A stretch of 64,000 nt of DNA from Ureibacillus sinduriensis BLB-1 = JCM 15800. Lineage in GTDB: Bacteria > Bacillota > Bacilli > Bacillales_A > Planococcaceae. Below are positions 57,028-64,000 of the stretch, piece after piece. A program made the position numbers and the translations under genes. The DNA lies in assembly GCF_000772955.1 (NCBI RefSeq), contig NZ_JPVO01000052.1:62001-126000 (forward strand), in the 5' to 3' direction. The notes beneath the pieces are model-generated. The model worked only from the letters and a program-made list of their open reading frames with translations, was not told the origin of the DNA and made no database searches. Each line of letters starts with the position of its first letter. Positions within the stretch are counted from its first letter, which is position 1.

Positions 57028-57762
57028 TTAAAAGCTCAGACGTTTTTTCATTCCTTTTAGATTAAGGTGCAGAAGGAATTGACTAAACAACGACTTTGTA
57101 ATGCACCCTGAGAAAACCGTGACGACCTTTCCGCCAAATTTCTCCTGCAACTCCCTCAAATGCGTGGCATCGCCAAAATCATAAATGAGGTATCCTTGCT
57201 CGCCAAAATACTTCATGTTCTCCCAGCATAGAAGATGATTCGCATTTTCACTTTTTGTGTTACACTGTGGGTCTTGTCCGTCATTATATAGTGCCATAAC
57301 CATATTCTGGCCAACAACATAAATCCGAAAACAAATGGGCCTTTTTTGTTCATTTTCCAGCTTCGTCAAGACGAGTCCGCCTTGGTCACGAAGTAGTTTC
57401 AGCGTCTCCACATCAAAGTTGTTCATTTTTCGAATATCGTTTTGTTTGGCATTCAAATTATAAAATTGTTGAAATTCCTCAATTTCTTGATCGGTAGGAT
57501 GCGTCGATCTAGATATATCCCACTTCTCTTCCTTCACCTTGTCCAATAGAATCTTTAGTTGCTCGGACATTCTATTAATTGGCGTACGTTCTTCCTCACT
57601 TAAATTTATATGGAGCGTTTTCTTTCCCTGAAGCTTGCGGCTCGGTTTTACAACATGAATATAATTGATCAATTTCGGTTCATATCTGTTATCACACTTC
57701 GATTCTTGAAAATAAACCTGCTCAACTGGCAAAATAAATAATTTCCTTTTGATTTTCAACAT
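57028..57762 (-). CDS. Hypothetical protein with a GNAT/FemAB-like domain
   Basis: 244 residues from ATG 57760-57762 (AAAGGAGGG upstream). The C-terminal half (GGLVLTKLENEQKRPICFRIYVVGQNMVMALYNDG... LLCWENMKYFGEQGYLIYDFG) resembles an acyltransferase fold used by FemAB/BioF2-type enzymes. The N-terminal ~100 residues are not recognised; LHINLSEEERTPINRMSEQ looks like a phospho-ligand helix. Isolated; regions on both sides lack genes. Confidence 0.55.
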   Translation of the reverse strand: MLKIKRKLFILPVEQVYFQESKCDNRYEPKLINYIHVVKPSRKLQGKKTLHINLSEEERTPINRMSEQLKILLDKVKEEKWDISRSTHPTDQEIEEFQQFYNLNAKQNDIRKMNNFDVETLKLLRDQGGLVLTKLENEQKRPICFRIYVVGQNMVMALYNDGQDPQCNTKSENANHLLCWENMKYFGEQGYLIYDFGDATHLRELQEKFGGKVVTVFSGCITKSLFSQFLLHLNLKGMKKRLSF

Positions 57763-58182
57763 GTACAATACCCTCCTTTAACATATTTTTTATAGTCAAA
57801 AATATAATTGGGTGATTTATTTTAATAGATTGACTATAGGTCAAAAATTTCTGAATTTAAGGTAAATTCATTTTCCCACTATATCTTTCTGCAGTTCTGG
57901 TCAGCTAAATATTTCCTAGGGAATAAATTAAAATTCATTTCGGTATTGATAATTCGTCATTAAACAAAGAAAAAATGAATCGTCGGTGATTTAAAGAAAT
58001 TTTTATAATATAATTTATTCACCATCTCTGATAATTACCCAAACATTAGCATTACGGTCTTTCCACTCCTTTCTAATCAGTTGGAATAATAGAGTGATTA
58101 ATAGAATCTCTCATTATATATAATCCAGTTATTGACAATAATTCGACATCCTATCCCTAAAAAAGTAAATAAATTCAAAATA
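57763..58182. other. Intergenic region without a recognisable gene
   Basis: AT-rich, no ORF with a binding site, no clear repeat or RNA fold apart from the UbiB terminator at its left. Confidence 0.5.
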
Positions 58183-58214
58183 AAAAAACCCCTTTCCGGC
58201 AAGCGAAAAGGGTT
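58183..58214 (-). terminator. Terminator of the UbiB-like gene
   Basis: AACCCCTTT / AAAAGGGTT arms around CCGGCAAGC-type loop, then seven T on the minus strand. Confidence 0.85.
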
Positions 58215-58222
58215 CATACAAT

Positions 58223-60211
58223 TTATTTAATTTGTTTCATATCGCGGATAGCTTGGATGGATAAGCGGACGAGTAGAACGGCACATAAAAATAGACCAAA
58301 GTATGCGGCTATATTCATGTAGATTGCGTACGCCGTGTGGACGACTTGAGAGATGGCAAGGAGAGCCACGGAAATAACGCCGAACGTAATACCTACGAAC
58401 AGTAAGACAAATCTTGAAAATAATTGTGTGACGAAATTTTTATTGTTTTTATCGGAGAAGATATCATGGTGCAAAATTACCTTTCCATCTTCGACTTTTT
58501 TAAACAATTGATCCACCCTGCGAGGAATCTTACGCAAATTCGGCAGCATCAGTGCCAGTTCTTCTTCTATTCTCTCTTTCGTTGCGTGCGGTTCCTTGAA
58601 AGGTTTTTTCAATGTTTCTTTCAAAAAATTACTGGAATAAATTTTCGCTTCCTCAAAGATGTTAAAATGGCGGTCAATGATTCGCAATGTCCCATCCAAA
58701 GTGACAATCACTCGTAAGGCAAGGCTTACCGAAGGGTAGAATTGCAGCCCGAAATCCCGTATGACCGAAAAGATGGAGTAGACGATTTCATCTGTCCGAA
58801 TTCGTTCCACATAAGAAATCTTCAGCAAGATTTGACTTATAGCCTGCTCTAATTCCCCACGATCTACATCATTGCGCTTCTTAACCAGTAATGAAATGCC
58901 ATCGTATAGAATAGCCGAATCGCTTTGCTGTATTCCGACAAAGAAGAGTTTCAACCCTTCTTGCTGAGAAGCCGATAAACGGCAAACTGCACCAAAATCC
59001 AGTACAGAAATCTCTCTCGTCGTTGGGTCATAATAAATATTGCCTGGATGAGGGTCTGCATGGAAAATGCCCGAAACCAAAGCTTGTTCTAAATAGGAGA
59101 AAAGTAAAGTTTCGGCAATATTATGTCGGCTCATCCCTGTTTCTTGTGGGAGATTGGCAACACTTACACCCTTTGCCAGTTCCATTACTAAAATATTCTC
59201 ATTGCTATATTCATCATAGATTTTTGGAATGTTGACCCTTAAATCACTTTTCTTCATGACATTAGAAATTTGAGTCATATTGCGGGCTTCGATTTTAAAA
59301 TCAATCTCTTCCCTCAGTGAAGACGCAAATCCTTCTGCCAAATCGAGGAAGCCCATACTTTCCGCCCATTGGGATTTACTTGTAATCCAATTGGCGAATT
59401 CCATTAAAATGCTTAGATCTTCCCTCATAATGTCTTTGACATCCGGGCGCAATAATTTGACGACCACTTGCTCATTTGTTTGACGTAAAACCGCTTTATG
59501 TACCTGCCCAATGGAGGCGGCTGCAATCGGTGTTCTATTAAAGTAGGAAAATACCTCATCTACTTCGCCGCGCAAGTTTTGTTTCAGAATTTCGTGTACT
59601 TGGTTATCGGAAAGGGTTGTGACATTTTGCTGCAGTTTTTCCAGTTCTTCGATAAAGATTGGTGAAAACAATTCTTTGCGGGTAGAAAGCACTTGTCCAA
59701 ATTTAATAAAAATACCGCCACATTGTTCAAGTGTTTCACGCAGTGCCACAGCTAATTCACGGTCGGAATCACGATTTCTTGCATACTTCACTGTTCTTGT
59801 GATCCCATTTGTTACGGCTATTCTCACAACATTGCGCAACCTCTTTTGGTGTCGCCAATAGCCGACTATTTTTTTGACCAGAGACTTTTTCCCATGGTGT
59901 CTGCCAGATTTTTCATCAAAGGCTATTGGATCGAATAGTTCAAAGAACAAATAAATCAGCATCGAAATTAAGAGCATGCTGCCAATCCATAATAAGGTGG
60001 AAACATTTACTACACTATTGACCGTATCAAAGGTATATTCCTTTCCCTTTAAATACGTGTACCAGTAGATAAATGTGGTAAATGAGACACTTATAACAAC
60101 CGACAATACCCTTTTAAAAAGATTAACATTCGCCCCAATCAATCGACCGCTTATAAAAAAGGTAAAAACGGCCACGAGTAAGATTAGTAGAATCGGTTTT
60201 AGTATGGTCAT
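58223..60211 (-). CDS. ABC1/AarF/UbiB family atypical kinase
   Basis: 662 residues. Two N-terminal membrane segments (about 4-25, 35-52), third near 75-95, then UbiB domain with the KxGQ motif (GGIFIKFGQVLSTRKEL), Ala-rich loop AAASIGQVHKA, catalytic-site Lys in VVVKLLRPD, HADPHPGNIYYD and VLDFGAVC; two more membrane segments at the C-terminus. Family supports isoprenoid quinone production or lipid handling; role in Bacilli not established. Confidence 0.92.
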   Translation of the reverse strand: MTILKPILLILLVAVFTFFISGRLIGANVNLFKRVLSVVISVSFTTFIYWYTYLKGKEYTFDTVNSVVNVSTLLWIGSMLLISMLIYLFFELFDPIAFDEKSGRHHGKKSLVKKIVGYWRHQKRLRNVVRIAVTNGITRTVKYARNRDSDRELAVALRETLEQCGGIFIKFGQVLSTRKELFSPIFIEELEKLQQNVTTLSDNQVHEILKQNLRGEVDEVFSYFNRTPIAAASIGQVHKAVLRQTNEQVVVKLLRPDVKDIMREDLSILMEFANWITSKSQWAESMGFLDLAEGFASSLREEIDFKIEARNMTQISNVMKKSDLRVNIPKIYDEYSNENILVMELAKGVSVANLPQETGMSRHNIAETLLFSYLEQALVSGIFHADPHPGNIYYDPTTREISVLDFGAVCRLSASQQEGLKLFFVGIQQSDSAILYDGISLLVKKRNDVDRGELEQAISQILLKISYVERIRTDEIVYSIFSVIRDFGLQFYPSVSLALRVIVTLDGTLRIIDRHFNIFEEAKIYSSNFLKETLKKPFKEPHATKERIEEELALMLPNLRKIPRRVDQLFKKVEDGKVILHHDIFSDKNNKNFVTQLFSRFVLLFVGITFGVISVALLAISQVVHTAYAIYMNIAAYFGLFLCAVLLVRLSIQAIRDMKQIK

Positions 60212-60240
60212 TCCCTACACTCGCTTTCTGTCTTTCAATT

Positions 60241-60687
60241 CTATTGCGTTATCTTGCAATCGACTATGATTTCTACATTCCCTCTTAACGCTTTACTAAT
60301 CATGCAGCTTTCTTCCGCTTTTACAGCTAGCCGCTGCGCAATTCGTTTATTCGTATCGCTTGGTTCACTTAACGATATCCCGATATGATGAACGATTTGT
60401 TTGTATGTAAAGATATTATTTTCCACCTGGACAATACCATCGGATTGAAGAGATAGACGCGCTTCTACACTGGAACGTTCCAACATGGCAGCTAAAGAAA
60501 TAATATAACAACTGGCTGCGGCACTTAAAAGTAACTCATCGGGGTTTGTACCAAGTCCAGGCCCCCCCATTTCACGCGGAATGGACATTGTCGTTTTTAA
60601 ATTTTCACAATGGATTACTCCGCTATCGTTTCTTCCTCCAGACCAACTTGTTTGCAGCTTAAAAATATGTTCAACTTTATTAGTCAT
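60241..60687 (-). CDS. OsmC/Ohr family protein
   Basis: 148 residues from ATG 60685-60687 (GAGGTGG upstream; a 42-residue extension is spurious). The OsmC region GPGLGTNPDELLLSAAASCY has the first redox Cys, and EESCMISKALRGNV the second. Probably a thiol-dependent (organic) peroxide reductase. Confidence 0.9.
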   Translation of the reverse strand: MTNKVEHIFKLQTSWSGGRNDSGVIHCENLKTTMSIPREMGGPGLGTNPDELLLSAAASCYIISLAAMLERSSVEARLSLQSDGIVQVENNIFTYKQIVHHIGISLSEPSDTNKRIAQRLAVKAEESCMISKALRGNVEIIVDCKITQ

Positions 60688-60853
60688 TTTCTTCCACCTC
60701 ACTAGTTTTACTATACCATCCCTCACCTCGGGTTCAGAAGCATTAACCTTTGCATGTACTGAAACATTTTTCAGAAATGAAAGAAGGATCCACCTATAGC
60801 GAATCCTCGGCAATCACATCATACAAATCCATACAGCAGAGAAGCATAATCTT

Positions 60854-61633
60854 TTATAATGTTAGCTCTTTCGTTTTTGTTGTTAATTCCGTAGTTAGTC
60901 CGACAGAATGAATGGTGATCTCTCTTGAACCTTTTGTAAAAACCACCCCATGAAGCTGACCTTGTTCAAAGATGGCCCCTCCGCCATCTATTCCAAGCTT
61001 TTTTTGGCAAGGTGATAACCATACATCGCTTGATTTGTCTTCATTTAACAAAACGGTCGGCGTATGTCCAAATACAACGATTTCTTTTGCTTTGTGGGGA
61101 TTTTTATAGAACTCTTCCCGGATCCAATAAAAATCCTCTTCCCTAGTATCCCGGAAATTCTCTTCCAAAGGCGAAATTCCCGCATGGACAAAGAGAAATG
61201 GCCCCCATAAGTAAAAACGTCTCAAGACTTTTATGAACTCGATGACTTTTGTCTGTTCTTTCTGGATTTTAGTTGTCAGCTCTTTTACCGAATAATTGCT
61301 TGTGGCGATGTTGAATGCAGGATTGTTGATAAAGCTTTGAACCGTTGCCGCTCCTCCAACCTTCGGATTAAAGTAATATTCTGATAGTTCCTCGGGTTTT
61401 TCGAGCCAGCCCAAAAACAGTCGTTCATGATTCCCACTCAAGGTGACAACATCATAGTCCTGGGAAAGCTGCATAACTTTTTGTAAAACCTTCAAACTCT
61501 CCGGTCCCCGATCGAGATAATCCCCTAGAAAGACAAGTTGTTCTTCCACTGGATTCCATCGCGATAAAATGGATTCCAACAAACTATAACAACCATGTAT
61601 ATCGCCTATTGCGAAAACTTTATCCAAATACAT
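60854..61633 (-). CDS. Metallophosphoesterase (PPP-type phosphatase/Ap4A hydrolase-like)
   Basis: About 259 residues; ATG 61631-61633 or TTG six bases later (the TTG has the better spacing from GGGGTG). Intact motifs GDIHGCYSLL, GDYLDRGPES, LSGNHERL, FVHAGISP and VFGHTP. Resembles bacterial PPP phosphatases such as PrpE and ApaH-like enzymes; substrate unknown. Confidence 0.88.
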   Translation of the reverse strand: MYLDKVFAIGDIHGCYSLLESILSRWNPVEEQLVFLGDYLDRGPESLKVLQKVMQLSQDYDVVTLSGNHERLFLGWLEKPEELSEYYFNPKVGGAATVQSFINNPAFNIATSNYSVKELTTKIQKEQTKVIEFIKVLRRFYLWGPFLFVHAGISPLEENFRDTREEDFYWIREEFYKNPHKAKEIVVFGHTPTVLLNEDKSSDVWLSPCQKKLGIDGGGAIFEQGQLHGVVFTKGSREITIHSVGLTTELTTKTKELTL

Positions 61634-62058
61634 ACACCCCATTTACATAAACAGCTTCTTACTAGTTGTTGATACCCTTAATAACCACCTTATAGTCTAA
61701 TAATTCATTCTATTCCTACTATATCATATTCAGTTGGAAAATATTTTATATCTATATGAAAATGAGTTTAAAGTATTTATTTAACAAATTACGTATTTGT
61801 TTCCTAATGTACGGATAAGCTCTCCAGCTTGGTCCATACAGATTCGCAAAGAAATTTAATTTTTTTTTATTTTTCTCTAGACAATCCTGTAATCCCCTTG
61901 TATAATGAATACTATAATAATTATATTGCTTCATATCTAATGAATTCACATGTTACAAAAAGTAATCGTGAACGTTCGGTACTTTTTGTAATGTGTGAAT
62001 TTTTTTATAGTATTTTGAAGTAATTGATTATTGATTAAATTTTTGGAGGTCTATTAAT
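61634..62058. other. Gene-poor region with a strong hairpin ahead of csp
   Basis: No convincing gene. It carries the hairpin at 61942-62007 and the csp promoter and leader. A 65-codon frame on minus (61752-61949) has no binding site. Confidence 0.5.
61942..62007 (+). terminator. Long hairpin with T-run upstream of csp
   Basis: 22-base arms (61943-61974 region with 61980-62001) with two mismatches, loop near AATCGTGAACGTTCGG, followed by seven T. A terminator, or a structured csp leader element. Confidence 0.65.
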
Positions 62059-62259
62059 ATGACACAAGGTACAGTAAAATGGTTTAACTCAGAAAAAGGT
62101 TTTGGATTTATCGAAGTTGAAGGTGGAAACGATGTATTCGTACACTTCTCTGCAATCCAAGGCGACGGTTTCAAAACTTTAGAAGAAGGTCAAAAAGTTG
62201 AATTCTCAGTTGAAGAAGGAAACCGCGGACCACAAGCTTCTAACGTAACTAAACTATAA
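62059..62259 (+). CDS. cspB: Cold shock protein
   Basis: 66 residues. [27 protein letters not shown] contains the RNP1 (KGFGFI) and RNP2 (VFVHF) RNA-binding motifs. RNA chaperone. TTGGAGG binding site; paralogue name is uncertain (cspA/B/D). Confidence 0.95.
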   Translation: MTQGTVKWFNSEKGFGFIEVEGGNDVFVHFSAIQGDGFKTLEEGQKVEFSVEEGNRGPQASNVTKL

Positions 62260-62269
62260 TTGAAGCTCA

Positions 62270-62306
62270 AAGGGCAATCTCTTTTAAAGAGATTGCCCTT
62301 TTTTTA
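62270..62306. terminator. Terminator shared by csp and the EAL gene
   Basis: AAGGGCAATCTC / GAGATTGCCCTT with T-run on plus; A-run upstream allows use in reverse. Confidence 0.85.
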
Positions 62307-63881
62307 ATTAAATATTTGTTTGATCAAGCAATAATAATCCGACTGTGTCTCACAACAAAACTCATATTTTTTTACGGAACAGCAATTTTTCACGATTGCC
62401 TCATAAGAACACGGTTTGCTGATTAAATAGCCTTGCACTGCATCGCATTCACTATTGACGAAATAATTAAACTGTTCCATCGTCTCGATCCCCTCCGCAA
62501 CCACATTCAATTTTAAATGCTTTGCCATCGAGATGATAAAGTCGACCAGCGGCTCATGACCTTTTTCACTCATATTCTTTACAAAAGCCCGATCAATTTT
62601 CAAACAATCAATAGGTAAATCCTTCAAATAAGAAAGGGATGAATACCCTTTTCCAAAGTCATCCAAAGCAATGGTGATTCCCAGAGCCCTTAGGTCATTC
62701 AGAATCGGCACTAAAAGGTTCTTATCCATTGTCATCGTTTCTGTTATTTCAAGCTGTAAACACTCGGGTGGAAGCTTCGTTTCCTCTAAGACTGCACTAA
62801 CAACTTCCACAAAGTTTTCGTGATAAAGCTGACCCAATGATAGATTGACAGCAACCGTGACAGGATGCCCCAAAGATTCCTGTAATTCCTTTGTTTGTCT
62901 GCAAGCTGTTTCTAGTACCCACTTTCCTATCGGGACAATGAGACCACAATCTTCGGCAATCGGGATAAAGTCTGACGGAGGAATAAGTCCCTTTTCAGGA
63001 TGCTCCCATCTTATGAGAGCCTCCATAGCAATACCATGTTTTGTTTTTAATTTCAACTGGGGTTGATATTGCAAAATGAATTCATTGTTTTGAATCGCTT
63101 GATGCAGATCGTTTTCCAACAGCAGCATTTGCTTTCGGACACTGGACAGTTCTTGATCATAAAAAGTCCATTGTTCCGGACCATTTCTTGCTTCATACAT
63201 TGCAAGTTGGGCGCTTTTCAATAATCCATCTGCTGTTTGGGCATTATCTGGATAGTAGGCAATTCCGATATTGACCGATGTATGAAGAGTGAGATGCTCG
63301 ATACAAAACGGCTTCTCCATCGATTGAGTAAGCTGCTTGCACAAATCAATCAGTTCTTCTTTTTCTATTCCATTTTCAAGCAATATTAGAAATTGATCCT
63401 CTTCTACCTTTCCAATCTGAGAAAGTGGAAAATTCTGTAGCAACCGCTCAGCCATCAAATCCAAAATGCGTTTGGTGTACATGGAACCGAGAGAGCTTTT
63501 AAATAAGAAGAAACGGTCCAATTCAAAAATAAGAAGTGCTTTTTTAGAGCCATCATGTTTTAGTTGATCGTTCATTTTTTCTATTACGGAGCGTTCATTT
63601 GAAAGTGCTGTTGCCTCTTCATGGTAAGATATAAAAGGTTTCATTTTATTAGAATTAGCTGACTTTCGTTCATTACTTCGTGAAGTTTTAACGTTATTCC
63701 CGTAAACTGAAGTTACATAAATTGCGAAATAAAGCAGCGATATAGCAATGGCGGCTATAAATATACTATTTAAAAACGAATTTTCTCTAGAAATGAGCAA
63801 AATACGTATAAGTGCAAAGATTACTAATCCACATACTATATATACTATCTTCTTTCGGTCCAGGTATGAATAACTATGCAT
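62304..63881 (-). CDS. Membrane-bound EAL-domain c-di-GMP phosphodiesterase with degenerate GGDEF
   Basis: 525 residues from ATG 63879-63881 (GAGGGGGG upstream). Two N-terminal membrane segments, a GGDEF domain whose signature reads EEDQF (inactive as a cyclase), and a full EAL domain: [59 protein letters not shown]. All catalytic residues of the EAL motif set are visible. It probably lowers c-di-GMP; the GGDEF may bind GTP as a regulatory site. Confidence 0.92.
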   Translation of the reverse strand: MHSYSYLDRKKIVYIVCGLVIFALIRILLISRENSFLNSIFIAAIAISLLYFAIYVTSVYGNNVKTSRSNERKSANSNKMKPFISYHEEATALSNERSVIEKMNDQLKHDGSKKALLIFELDRFFLFKSSLGSMYTKRILDLMAERLLQNFPLSQIGKVEEDQFLILLENGIEKEELIDLCKQLTQSMEKPFCIEHLTLHTSVNIGIAYYPDNAQTADGLLKSAQLAMYEARNGPEQWTFYDQELSSVRKQMLLLENDLHQAIQNNEFILQYQPQLKLKTKHGIAMEALIRWEHPEKGLIPPSDFIPIAEDCGLIVPIGKWVLETACRQTKELQESLGHPVTVAVNLSLGQLYHENFVEVVSAVLEETKLPPECLQLEITETMTMDKNLLVPILNDLRALGITIALDDFGKGYSSLSYLKDLPIDCLKIDRAFVKNMSEKGHEPLVDFIISMAKHLKLNVVAEGIETMEQFNYFVNSECDAVQGYLISKPCSYEAIVKNCCSVKKYEFCCETQSDYYCLIKQIFN

Positions 63882-64000
63882 CATTGCCCCCCTCATTAAA
63901 TCAAAATAACTAATAATCAGAAAAAACATTAGGTAAATTGGTATGGTAAATTTTCATAATTAGTTACTTTTTATTAAAGCGCACTTATGGGGGGATATTA

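Noticed and set aside
61752..61949. 65-codon minus-strand gene
   Set aside because: Starts inside the csp-upstream hairpin with no ribosome binding site and no recognisable family.

Overview
The window looks like a Firmicutes (Bacillales) chromosome, most likely from the Planococcaceae (Lysinibacillus/Solibacillus-like). DNA is AT-rich, ribosome binding sites are strong, and TTG/GTG starts are common. Gene order matches the B. subtilis yus region (metNPQ - yusE - yusF - gcvH - yusI - fadE - fadA - fadN), and sufCDSUB, gltC/gltAB and a FadR operator are present. The genus assignment is inference.

Layout. (1) 1-4.03 kb: end of an integrative element carrying a tyrosine recombinase and a second, very large recombinase-like protein that runs off the left edge. 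It is inserted after codon 44 or so of a DUF72 (YunF-like) gene, whose 5' stub remains. (2) 4.3-22.9 kb: a large sulfur-acquisition region. It holds yezD, an FMN reductase, a riboflavin kinase/RNA-binding regulator pair (ribR split in two), sulfate ABC transporter genes (sbp-cysT-cysW-cysA), a divergent cysH-sat-cysC operon, and a nine-kb operon of organosulfur monooxygenases (two SfnB/DszC-like, one DmoA/NtaA-like, SsuD), an aldo-keto reductase and a metNIQ transporter. (3) 23-27 kb: the Pnkp-Hen1 RNA repair pair. (4) 27-29 kb: a chemoreceptor. (5) 29-34.5 kb: sufCDSUB. (6) 35-42 kb: glutamate synthase and gltC. (7) 42-52.6 kb: a second metNIQ under a SAM-I riboswitch, then the yus-type genes, gcvH and fadNAE. 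(8) 52.8-64 kb: assorted housekeeping genes, a 52-bp tandem array of 19 copies, cspA/B and an EAL phosphodiesterase.

Main discovery. Four sulfur transcription units in this window (cysH, sbp-cysTWA, ribR and the sfnB-like operon) each have a leader with the same small hairpin lying directly on the 5' arm of an intrinsic terminator. The hairpin has a 3-bp lower stem, a GA/A asymmetric internal loop, a 4-bp upper stem that covaries between sites, and a 4-5 nt C/A-rich loop. This is the layout of an antitermination switch (compare the RAT hairpins of LicT/SacT). The motif is not one I recognise (not S-box, T-box or RFN). A weaker fifth copy lies further upstream in the sfnB leader. The effector is unknown; a stand-alone RibR-C-like RNA-binding protein is encoded in the same region.

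How the genes fit together (inference): sulfate uptake and reduction (sbp/cysTWA, cysH, sat, cysC) and organosulfur scavenging (SfnB-like, DmoA-like, SsuD) would be switched on together through the shared RNA element. RibR kinase and the FMN reductase would supply reduced FMN for the monooxygenases. Separately, SAM controls the second metNIQ by a classical riboswitch.
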